A DNA stretch of 64,000 bases, taken from the NCBI RefSeq assembly GCF_001039355.2, contig NW_019775389.1, forward strand, positions 318,380-382,379. The letters run 5' to 3'. The position numbers and the translations under genes are program-made. Origin of the DNA: Lingula anatina. Its lineage: Eukaryota; Brachiopoda; Lingulata; Lingulida; Lingulidae. The notes beneath the pieces were generated by a model, which worked only from the letters and a program-made list of their open reading frames with translations, ran no database searches and was not told the origin of the DNA. Of this stretch, positions 25,122 to 35,689 are shown in pieces (position 1 is the stretch's first letter; every line of letters starts with the position of its first letter).

Positions 25122-28053
25122 GTAGATGGATGAACAATGCCAGTCGGCGAAAGTGCTTTTGGTAAATTACACAAATTATGAAAATTAATATAATATAGAG
25201 GATAAATGTATTGAACATTATATATTTTAGACGAAACCAATTTTCTGTCTAGAAACTTCAATAATTCAAAGAGCATACGTGTATATAGTTTAGCTCCATG
25301 GCGCCTCTAAATTATACAGTCACATGGAGTTTTATTTGATTGTTTTTCAAGCTGTCCAATATGTATGCTAGTAAAAAAGGTTTTACATTTATTTCAGACA
25401 TCTTTTTATACATATCAATGTAAATGATCCTCCATGATATCACAAATACGAACAATACTAGTGTATTGTGATGGTACCAGTTTGGTTTTCTCTGTTTTCT
25501 CTTTCTGTTACCGTAGTCACGGATTATTATATATTCTCTTCTTTTTTAACAGCCCCCAAAATACAACATTTTAAAATATATCAGTTTGATTTGCACGTTT
25601 CACGTTGTACCTTAGGATGCGCGAGGAGAGTAATTCAATTTTGGCAAAAATATATGCAGCGTATTTCACACTCGTTGTAGAGTCACAGCGGGGTGTATTT
25701 GTTTGCAATTCAAACGAAAAATTACCTTGTTACAAAATCAATTTAATGGAGTTCAGTTCGTCACGAGATGACATTCCTCGAAACGCCCTGTTGCTTTATC
25801 AATCAAATTAACGATTCTTTAAAATATGCACGTGGTAAAGGGTAACGTTGGTGTTCTCTTTGCTACATACGCATTTGTCATATCCAACAAAGTTCTGGTG
25901 ATTCCGTTTTTTTGCTTCAAAATGTCTACGAGAACGGCCGAAATGCATCATTGTCTTGTAGTAGTTGATTAATGTGTATAACAGAGTCTTTCCACTGGTT
26001 TTTTATTACATCGATATAATGTTAATACTGTCCTTTCATGCACTGCATTATACATTATTAAATATATAAAGTTGCTTTTGTGTCTTGCCTGTAATATTTG
26101 ACCTACAATTCTAATGTGCATATTCCATCCTATTACGTGTATACTTGGGGTTATTTCAATGCAAATTATGATTATGAACAGCGAAGAGTTGTGCGTTCTC
26201 ATTGTGTGTCTCAGCCTTCTAGAGCTATGTTGAGAATATGCCGAGAAGTGTGTTAGATGTGACTTTAACCCATAGACCAACCGTAATCACAGCTACGCCA
26301 TCCATCTGGCATTACGGGGCAGGTAGGGGGAGGGGGTGGACTTGGAAGGTCTCGTTTTCAACTGTTAAAGACTGCAACACTGGTATGTGTGCAAGACTTG
26401 CGAACTGGTAATGCTTTAGGTCAATTGTAAAAAATTCAGAATTCGAACCACTAGTAAATGAACAATACCATTGGAGTTTTTACCTGCCAGCGTTTTTAAT
26501 GATAAAATTTCAAGAAGTAAAGTCAAGATAAAGTTAATCTAGGTTTTTTTTTTGTCATTTAAATGTTTTTTTAATTGCATGACATTATTTTCCTCAAATA
26601 TATTTAAAACAACAAAATGTTTAAAACATTTGTGTTGATATTATCCGGTCACGGTTTGTGTACTTATTTTTAAAGTGTTAAAATGTGACATACTGTACAT
26701 TTGTACCCAATACCTACTAATAAAAAACAGTGAAAACTGCAATGAAAACAAAACCCAGTATTAAGAAATAGCGAAATGATTTTATTCAATTACGTCTCTT
26801 GGCCATTCTACAGGCCAGGCAAAGTGGAATTTACAGTAATGTCAATTTATGAAACTTAAATCTAAATCTATCCTATTAACAATCGATATTTTTTGGTAAA
26901 TTTGTGGACCTTTACAATTTACCATACATAATTTACCGTGAGGTGAGAGTAATGAAATCAAAAATGCACCGGAATTTACATGTAGTTGACAATGATGAAC
27001 AAATTTACTTTTAACAATAAGATACTTGTAAACTATGTATGAGAGACGGTATATATTTGTTGAAGTGTGGCTGACAGCCAGCGGTAAACCAATGTAAATT
27101 GAAGTATTGTAACACACTGAAGAGACAACCAAAATCATGAAAACTGACATGAGGTAAAATGGCGACAATTGCAATATAAATTACTGCAAGTTAGCACCAT
27201 GATTACCTATTTTCATGGTGTAATTTCTATATATTCATGTAAGTATACATTGCTCTATATATACACTTTTTTGAAAGAAATACTTGTGAACAGATTATTC
27301 AATTATAACCTATCGGTTAGATTTGTAGATTGTTTTATGTTTTCATTGAGAGTCTACATGATTAATTTAATACGGAAATAAACCTTAATATGGCTGTGTG
27401 CATTTGCAAAATCGCATTCATTATGCTTGTGATTCAAAGCTATTATACAGTACAATAAACTTAAACATATGTGTATTTTACCATTACCTTTTTTTATCAT
27501 ACTAATCAACTATCAACATCAACAAAAAATAGACTAGATAACAATATATTCGAGACAGCTGGATGAACTACTATGATAGACAGGATAATAAATAACAAGA
27601 CAAACATAACAAATACAAATAAGACATCACGGATGCAAGGTAAAATGCAATAAGTCAAAATGGACACATAAAAAGGTTACCTATCTCATTGGAGCGTTAA
27701 GAAAATATGGCTCTATTTTTAATTTCGACAAATGCTTTGAACTATCGGTATTGATTACGATTTTGGCAAACCCTTCTGGTTCTATTACGTTTCACCTATC
27801 TCTGATTGGTGTTGGTTTTCTAAAAGTATCAAAAGCATACCGTACTCGCATTTGTCGACTTTGCTTTACATGCATGAAGCTAATTTCTTTCAGCCAACGC
27901 ATCATTCAAGTCTAGCTTGAACTGTGAGAAATAAGAAATAATGAAAAATAAAAAACTTCAAACAACTCAATTATATGTGTGAAATAAATATTAATATACA
28001 TGAAATCCGCCTTTACATTTGTCTAAAATAGTCTCCGGTAAAACGAGGGAGAA
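25122..28053. other. C1q 3' flank and intergenic, no gene recognised
   Basis: AT-rich sequence with short random open frames only. The 3' UTR of the C1q gene must begin here, but no single polyadenylation signal stands out. Confidence 0.45.
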
Positions 28054-28154
28054 TCACGCTTTCAGATCGGCGACCTCGTTCTCGATGCTGTTGTCACATT
28101 TGTCAGCTTTGAGGACGAGGTCACTGTCGAACGGCATGAGATTCAAGACTCCTC
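28054..28154 (-). CDS. Candidate terminal coding exon (C-terminal 33 codons)
   Basis: The minus strand reads from an acceptor (CGCAG) into two bases completing a codon, then 32 codons and TGA, ending ENEVADLKA. Third positions are strongly C/G (CTC, CCG, TTC, GAC, GTC, ATC, GAG) in otherwise AT-rich DNA, a good sign of coding. Its phase fits the candidate exon at 29508-29621, joining as HIWR-GGVLNLMPFD. The protein family is not recognised. The GGVLNL...D..L.L pattern weakly recalls a TNF-fold strand, but the terminal FFG-type strand is missing. It probably belongs to the membrane-protein gene at 30.2-31.1 kb. Confidence 0.4.
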
Positions 28155-29507
28155 CTGCGTATATACTTAAATACTGTGATATATCATCAACAAAAACAAT
28201 AAAACCGACATTTTAAATAACTGAAAGAAAACTTAAATTATCTACATAAGTGTATATATCAAATATACTTTCTATGCACTCAGCATTGCACTTTCCCTAA
28301 TGTCTAAATTATTATCTCAGTCCATTAGCTTAATTTCATGTCTGTCATGCTTCTTGGATATAGCAATAGCTACGTTATATGTAAATATGAAATGTCTTTG
28401 GCGTGTACAATGTTAGATTTGTACATTATACGGAATTATGTGTCGTCTCACGAACCTCCCCAAAATAGCCTTGTCCTTATGCCCTATGACAACAATAGGC
28501 AGATCTATATATATCCCCTCACTGAAACCAGGCAAGCATTATATAAGAACACACGCCTTCACTAGCGGATCCAGTTCAACAAAAATAGAGGGATAAAATG
28601 TTTCAAATGTGCTTTTTCAAAAGATATGACTAAAATTCTATCAACATCCTCATTTTATATTTGGAAAGTACACAACCGAATTAAGGACCCAGCCCAAAAA
28701 TCGTTATCCCAGTGAGAAAATGTTGTTATTTCGCACCCTCCATGTAGTAGTTTTGTAATAAACCGTGACTGATATTATTTTTAGCTATGGGGCTCTTTAA
28801 CCTCATGACTAATAACTGTAAAATCATAAGTAGAGTGTTACTTGGAATTACCACTAAAGAAGTTAAATTTACTAAAAGTGTGCCTTTACAATGTTCTCCT
28901 TTTTCAAATGTATGGCATGAGAGAGAGCTTTGCTCTCTAGCAATCCTGGATCCGCCAGCGGAAGCGACCACATGCATCTCAACAAACACATTCGGCCTTT
29001 TCATTAGTTAACATAAGGGTAAAATGACAAACGAAATCTAAGGCGAAGAATCTGAGGCAATTCATTACTTAACTGAGTTATCCAGCATGTCTAAAAGAAC
29101 ATTGTCGGTAAATTTCATCAACGTTGGATTTGGAAATTACCAGTAGAACTCGGTATGTGACTCGTGTTTTGCTTTACCAACGACACATAAAGAGACATTC
29201 ACAGACAGGTCATTCATGTATGAGAAAGGAAACATTTACGAAGGCCGTTCGGATATTGATGGACACCTTAGGACTAACCATATATGTATAGTGTTTGGTG
29301 TTCACAACTGACATCGGTAAATATAAGGTTGATTGTACGAGACTAACATTCACCAGCAGGTGAGAGCTTGAGCAATGCCAGCACCAACCGGCATGTTTAG
29401 CATTCTAAACGCTAAAGGTCAATTATCCATATGCAATTTGACATAATAGTAACTAAAGGCCACAGAACCGTTTAAGAGATGAAAAGGCTAAAACTATTGA
29501 AATCTAC
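28155..29507. other. Candidate intron, no other feature seen
   Basis: AT-rich sequence between the two candidate minus-strand exons. No repeat or RNA gene recognised. Confidence 0.35.
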
Positions 29508-29621
29508 CTCTCCAAATGTGTAAATACCACTGAGGTGACGTATCAGCTGGGAAGCAACCGCTGTAGTAGGAACCAAACGGCACAGATGTTGGAGCCAAGA
29601 TCCTCTGGTTCTTCTGATTCT
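29508..29621 (-). CDS. Candidate internal coding exon
   Basis: 114 bp on the minus strand, with acceptor ACTTTATTAG and donor GAG|GTAGAT. One frame stays open through it (NQKNQRILAPTSVPFG then SYYSGCF and PQWYLHIW). It starts with two bases and ends with one, matching both the possible upstream donor at 30175 (C|GTAAGT) and the downstream exon at 28054-28154. Two aromatic/Cys-rich stretches suggest an extracellular domain. No family recognised. Confidence 0.35.
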
Positions 29622-30330
29622 CTAATAAAGTGTGGCACATGAAGTGCTCGATATCTGTTGGTACCCTCGGTTGTCATAAAAGTCTAGTGGAAAAAAGAGG
29701 CACTTATCAAGAGGAGATGAGACTCCGCCCAGTTGCGATTTGTCCAAGTTGAATAACCCCAAGATTAAATAAGTACAAAAAAGATAGTTACAAGTGCAGC
29801 TGAACGAATACTGTTTTTCTAAAACACAGATGATGATGATGATGGTTTGACATGCCAATTGATAAAGTTTGGTTTTATCTTGACAAACCCACTGGTGGTC
29901 TTGCACTATTCAATGGTAACCGTGGTAACCAACCTTCAAATGGTTATCATCTAAGGAATAAACCCGTGTTGTATGCAAGCATTTCCAATGTCTAAATCAA
30001 ACCGCTCATTAGAACGTCGTTCTGGGACTAAATTGCGATTGAGACGATTGATGGTTAATTGTCTTTGATGTCCACCGTGTTTGAATGAGAGATCATCTCT
30101 AAATTGCAAAGCATTTTTAGCATTTGACTTTTTCTCAACATTTGTCTCCGTGACTGTTCATGACGCGGCACTTACGCTCTCGTCTACACACTCCTACAGC
30201 GCCGTGTACGTATAGTTCGGTCGTACGTGTGCTAGTACGCACTGTGTTGAGACACTTTCGGTCCGTTGGTTGAGATTCAGTTGTGTAAATGGTCGTATGA
30301 TTTCCCGCAGGAGCAGGGAATGGGATGTCG

Positions 30331-31137
30331 CTACCGCCCTCGCATTGTTTTCCATGAAATGTATGCAACAACTATGATGGCTACTGCAACAAAGATAAAC
30401 ACTAGAAACAAAAGGTACCGGGGTCTCCAGTATATACATTTTTCCTCTTTCTTTGCATCGTCTGCAATGAAATTAGCGTCTTTCTTTGCAACATCGTCCT
30501 CTTTAATTGTTGGCAAGAGAGTCCCTAACTCTTGAATACTTAAGTTTTTGGCTTCCTTAAACTCTTTGTTATATTTCTCTTTATAGGCAACTTTTGGCAC
30601 AACGTCAGGCGTCGACGTTGCTTCTTCTTCAGGAGGAGCACTCGGCACTCGAAAATATGGCGGCCTTGGCTGCCAGTATTCCCTTAGTTCTTGCACGTCC
30701 TCTAAAGTACAACTCCCGTGCCGACTTCCAGACGCTTTTCTCGATCCTCCAAACCTACTCGGTAAAGTTGAGTAGTCCGTGGACTGGGGCCGACTTCGAT
30801 GTCGCCCTTTCTTTCTTTTTTCTTCTAACTCCGATAAAATTGCAAGAATTGGAGGTCCAAAACTGAGGCTGTCATACGGAGGAGGGTTATCCGGGAAAGA
30901 TGTTTCTAGTGTGCATATTTCGTTACTAAACCTACTTTGTTCTAGCTCTGACTTTGGAGTTCTAAGTTCACAGCAGCGGTCGGACTCCTTGTCTGCGGCG
31001 CAAACTGTATCGTCTGCTGCAGCGCGTGCAGCGGGAAGGTGAAGGTCATCTGCCGCCGCTGATGCCTGAGGATTTGGAAGATCTAAAGAGAATATTGTCT
31101 CTGGACTTTTTATGTCACTTGGGTCTTCTTTGCTCAT
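30331..31137 (-). CDS. Single-pass membrane protein with PPPY and PSAP motifs (possible frameshift near the C-terminus)
   Basis: Open frame of 268 aa, no signal peptide. Residues 1-240 are polar and acidic, with PPPY at 85-88 (binds WW domains of NEDD4-family ligases), a basic Ser/Arg patch at 108-140, PSAP at 165-168 (binds TSG101 of ESCRT-I) and an acidic/Lys-rich linker. Residues 241-260 (YLLFLVFIFVAVAIIVVAYI) form one transmembrane helix, after which only eight residues remain before TAG. As read it would be tail-anchored or type II. The ATG is preceded by an acceptor (TTTTTTTTCAG, 31154), so an untranslated first exon is likely. Dropping one A in the AAAA run (plus 30348-30351) would continue the frame to a strong donor at 30175 and on to the candidate exons downstream (about 391 aa in all). 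Family unknown; motif roles are inferred. Confidence 0.7.
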   Translation of the reverse strand: MSKEDPSDIKSPETIFSLDLPNPQASAAADDLHLPAARAAADDTVCAADKESDRCCELRTPKSELEQSRFSNEICTLETSFPDNPPPYDSLSFGPPILAILSELEEKRKKGRHRSRPQSTDYSTLPSRFGGSRKASGSRHGSCTLEDVQELREYWQPRPPYFRVPSAPPEEEATSTPDVVPKVAYKEKYNKEFKEAKNLSIQELGTLLPTIKEDDVAKKDANFIADDAKKEEKCIYWRPRYLLFLVFIFVAVAIIVVAYISWKTMRGR

Positions 31138-31159
31138 CCTTTAGTTTTTCAATCTGAAA

Positions 31160-32800
31160 AAAATGAAAAGTAAACCAGTAAGTCATAACTACCATTGCGA
31201 CATCTTGAATTTTTAGCATTGTTAATCATGCTATACATCTCTCCAGGGCTTTACCTTCAAAGGTGCAAAATAAACCTTTAAAATATTCCTGTGTATATGT
31301 GGCTTCTTCTTCCCAACACCGATTCATTCGTTCAAACTGCCGAATGGAGAAATTGGTTCGTTAAAGTAAGAGATACCTGCCTTTGATTTATATTTTAAAG
31401 CACTGACATAAACCAAACTATGACGATCGCCATACTTTCTGTTTTTCACCATAAATTGCTCTGCATCTACCGGTAGATTAACTATATGCGTGTATATATA
31501 TATACATATATCCGATATATGACCTATAGCACTGATGCTGGTGATAACAAGGGCATAAAATCATGAACCGGATATTATCGAGAAACATTTAAATAGCAGC
31601 ACACCAAGCGGTGATTTCCATGAGTAACTTTAAATAATTCAGGCAAACTCACGAAATATTTAGTACGTTAGCTGGAGATAGTATACTGTCAGAACGACAC
31701 GTTTTTTCAAAATCATTGTTGCCCAATTTTTAGACACACACACACACCCACACACACACACGGACGCACGCGCGCGCGGTTTTATTCATTCATTAAGACC
31801 CATGTCTTTGGGATTAAATGAAAGGAACAATGAAAATTAAACTTTTGAAATACAGAAATAATAATTCAGATATGTTACGAGAACAAACGGACTTATTAAA
31901 CACAATATTTCACTTTCTCCTCATTTTCAGTATCCGTGTAACCAGCCTAATTTTCTGGGGAAAAGTTGAATTTTTTTTTAATTGAACTTGTTGAGAACAG
32001 CAGGCCTCAAGCCACAATAAAGTGGACCTTTATCGGTGCTTTTTATCCTCTTAGTTGACCCAACTTTAGAAATGCCATAGGATAGAGTTCCAGTTTTGAT
32101 TCAGAGGGAGCATTTACCGACTACCAACTGCCATCTGAAACGTACTTCTTTCACCCTCCACCCCCCCCTTCCCCCCCTGGCATGAGGACCTGACCACACG
32201 GAATCAGCACGTGTAAATTGCCACGAGGTGGCAGCTCCGGAGACTCCACGCTGGGGAAGTTCATATGGTTGTGAATTACGACCACTTGGAGTTCAACTTA
32301 TAGTAGCCTATAACAAAAGCAGCTGACTTCTAACCTCAAGGTAAAAAATTCAAGTCAATGAATTGATGCAGGTAGCCATGTATTTTTGTTCAGTCGCGGG
32401 TCAGGCGTAGCAGGGAGACTGTTAAAAACAAGCACAAGGCCGTATGGTTCCGACTTCCCCTTAACTAAGATCAAAGAAAACATTAACACCAAGTAATATG
32501 TTTTCTTTCTGGGGGAAACAGAGAGAGGGAGAAACATATCGGATCAATCGGAGACAGCTTGGGCAAAAACCGAAACAATTAAAAAGTCTACGGACCACAT
32601 GTTAAAAATCATTATCGTAACCAATGTTTACTTATAACACGTGGCTTGTAACGTTGTGCAGATATGAAACACAATGCAGGGTCCTGAACCGTTTTGTTCG
32701 CGGCGCATTCAGTTCAAAGAAATGATTGCCACCGTACCTGAATACACGTAACCCCTATGACTTTACCTACGTAAAAAAAGCAAACAAAGCCCCCGCAAAA
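31160..32800. other. Upstream flank of the PPPY/PSAP gene, no gene recognised
   Basis: Contains a (TA)-rich patch at 31490-31520, a CA tract near 31735-31765 and a C run near 32160. No convincing exon seen; the 5' untranslated exon of the gene should lie here. Confidence 0.4.
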
Positions 32801-32812
32801 AATCAATTTCAA

Positions 32813-32995
32813 AAATATCATTAGTATCGATCGTGAACCAAATTTTTGAATGGGACTGGTTCTCGTCTATAAATATCACTTAGGCCAGTAGGTTACATAA
32901 CATTTATGGACGAAAACCAGTTTTTATCCAAAAATATCATTACTATCGATTGTGAACCAAATCCTTGGATAGAACTGGTTGTAATCCATTACTGT
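32813..32995. repeat. Paired direct and inverted repeat
   Basis: A ~47-bp block around ATATCATTAGTATCGAT...GTGAACCAAAT occurs at 32813 and again about 118 bp later at 32931. Between them CTCGTCTATAAATAT and ATTTATGGACGAAAA are inverted copies, and GTAGGTTAC/GTAACCTAC lie as an inverted pair further out. Probably a remnant of a foldback element. Confidence 0.5.
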
Positions 32996-33459
32996 TACGT
33001 AACCTACATGTTTAACTTGCATTTCAGTTAGAGCTATGGGACATTTTTATTGTAAAATTTAACTGAGCAAGAAAGTGTATCTGATTATCATTTATCCTTT
33101 CTTTGCCAGAACGACCATATGCATTCAAAGTTTATCTCAAGAAGAAGACACTGCTCAAAGAAGTGAACCCTTAAGCATACAGTTTGAGTGTTGCAAACAA
33201 TACATTCGAGTACTAGTGGTAGTCGAATGACAGTTTTATATTACAGACAAAATATCGAATATCACTTGAATAAACAATGTTTTAGATAGGATGCTCCACT
33301 GGTGTGTCTGATATTTTTCTATAAAAACAGTGGTTTGATAAGTGCAAGCCTTATCTCCGTTGTAATAAAACGCCAAGACCCGCACACGACAACATATTTT
33401 AAAAAGTCTTGTTTACACATACTTTTTCACAGGCCCGGTGGCTATCTGCTTTGAGTATT

Positions 33460-33483
33460 CTAGGACGCAATATTGCGTCCTAG
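33460..33483. repeat. Perfect 24-bp palindrome
   Basis: Reads CTAGGACGCAAT and then its exact reverse complement, centred on AATATT. No spacer. Function unknown. Confidence 0.9.
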
Positions 33484-33658
33484 GAGCATTACACTTCTTT
33501 GTTTAACATGAGTTAAACGATAAAGTTAATAGTCATAAAACACCGGTCTTGCGCATGTGTAGTAGGGGTAAGAGTTCCAGAATGAAATATCTGTTCCATG
33601 TAATGCAACTGATCTCTTCTTTGCTGTGTGCGAGGACACATTCAGAACAAGTTGATCC

Positions 33659-33770
33659 GAGGATCAAATATGTCCGACCCACTTAAAAGCTCGCCGCATA
33701 ATCTCCTCACAGACACTGAGTGGTCCCCACGGGGATTACGCGGATAGTGGGTCGGCCATATTTGATTCTC
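33659..33770. repeat. Short foldback element
   Basis: Arms 33659-33683 and 33746-33770 pair over 25 bp with two mismatches (GATCAAATATG...CGACCCACT). Weaker complementarity extends inward and outward. Likely a small MITE or its core; no clear target duplication found. Confidence 0.6.
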
Positions 33771-33799
33771 AGATCTGTTTTGTCTGCGAATCAAGTTGG

Positions 33800-34714
33800 C
33801 TGTGAATGCTGCCTAGGTATTCGGCTGATTTAAGTTACCATAGTTATTGTCCATCCGGTCATTTTATCGCATTGATTTTATGCACTGGCGGAGTAAAGCC
33901 AGTGGTCTATCTAGATAGTTGCTTGACGACATGCTGAGATGAAATGCAATTTATTTCGTTTTACGTATTACGTAAATATATATGAAACCTGATGTAGACG
34001 GGTGCAATCATCTTCTTAAAAACGATAAACACGTGTAAACATGAAAGAGTGATCGGCTTAGAGCTGATTTCTTGATGACAAACTGAAGAACCATAGTGCT
34101 AAAATCAATCAACAATTTTACATCTATTAAAAACCCTAGACGGCTACTCGTCTGACTCGGAAATCGATGTGCGATAAAAATCGTCTAATGCGGCCCTATA
34201 TATTGGCCATCTCGTAGCGTGGCTGTTCCAGTTGAAACCAGCATGTGGCAAATATCGATCTTTGATCTGGATGAACTAGAACTCAGCGCACTTGCTTAAT
34301 GGCCAGTCGTGGCATAGGTAAACAGAGAGCTTCGGTGTGTTAATACAACGGCACAGCAACCGGAGTCTCAGGGCGATCTTGGTGATGTCCCCTTACCCTG
34401 CTATACTTATACAGTAGGCAAGAGTATAGAGTACAGAGTCTGAACCTCAGGGTACATCTCGTGCAATGCAAACCCACAAGCACTCGACAAAAAGGAGATT
34501 AATCCGTAAAAAGATATAATTCATTGAACAGATGGTGATGTCGGGCTCATCAATACGGTGGTCGGGTAGTGAATTGGGAGAATATTAAATGAGAATTACA
34601 TTGATAAAACTGACACAATATCGAAAGGATAAAGTGAATTTATGGCCTCTCGGTAAATGGGGATAATTGAGAAAATTGATTGGCGAGAACAAAGGTTTTT
34701 TTTTTTTTTTTGTG

Positions 34715-34753
<39 letters not shown>

Positions 34754-35500
34754 GAGTGGGGGTGATATATAAATAGGATCAAACGAAATAAACTTCTTTC
34801 TGCAACCTTTTCCTTAAATTAAAATCCACAGTCGGATTAGCCCGGCCATAACGCACCTAATTCACAGTAGGCCTAATGCAAAAAACACTGTGAAATTCCC
34901 CCTTTCCAGGACAGACTAATACCAAACGCACGTGTTATTCAAAATACAGGTAGGCGTTTTTCTTATCTGGGATATTACAAGGTTATCTGGAGTCTTGCTT
35001 GGTCCAGCTCATTTACATGTACCTGCATGTATATAGGATACCGTGAATTCAACATTAAATGCATGCATTACATATGATATATAGGTCTAATGCAGTATAT
35101 AGACTATATCGCTATTCGTTCTTCCTTTACCAGCATATTCATGTATACTTCTTATTTCTATCATTGCCCGCATTACTTGTTTGTGGATATGAATTCTGAT
35201 ACTTTTACATTGGCTTTGCACCATATAATCCATTCCTCATATCGGTGGTATAGTCAATAAAGCTCTAGTGTCTGAAAACGAGAGAGAGAGAGAGAGAGCT
35301 TAAACTGCGACAAAGATGGACAAATGTTTTCAACACCTTGCAAACAATTAGCGAAATACACGTACGCACGTTTCAGGATTTGCACAAATATTAAAAAAAT
35401 AAGATGAAATTTACACGCGGGAAGGTGAGAGAGATGTATCATAGGACATTATCTCTAAAACTACATAGATGCTTGGAAGATTGCTAGCTTGTTCAACTGT
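33800..35500. other. Intergenic with (GA)n tract, no gene recognised
   Basis: T run then (GA)n at 34697-34750, and a short (GA)n at 35279-35299. No open frame with family resemblance. Confidence 0.45.
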
Positions 35501-35507
35501 TCAATCC

Positions 35508-35676
35508 CAGGCCCGTAGCCAGGGGGGGTTCAGGGGGTTCGAAAGAACCACCCTTTTTGATGGGAAAAAGTCCACTCTGGGTAAAATTTGATCTATGTAC
35601 TTGAGGATTTTACGTTAAAAGGTCCACTTTTTCAAAAAACGACCCCCCCCCTCTGAGATTGCTGGCTACGGGCCTG
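35508..35676. mobile_element. hAT-like MITE, 169 bp
   Basis: Perfect 15-bp terminal inverted repeats, CAGGCCCGTAGCCAG and CTGGCTACGGGCCTG. Internal G-rich and C-rich runs flank a block with AAAAAGTCCACT and, later, AAAGGTCCACTTTTTC. The CAG terminus and Gly-rich terminal runs resemble non-autonomous hAT elements. The flanking octamers TTCAATCC and AATTATCC agree only partly, so the 8-bp duplication is imperfect or lost. Related pieces at 17721 and 42745. Confidence 0.7.
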
Positions 35677-35689
35677 AATTATCCTATAA

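Noticed and set aside
29930-30160. Minus-strand open frame of about 65 codons just downstream of the donor at 30175
   Set aside because: It would need either a second one-base shift or a 22-bp intron, which is too short for the spliceosome; A/T-rich third positions argue against coding.
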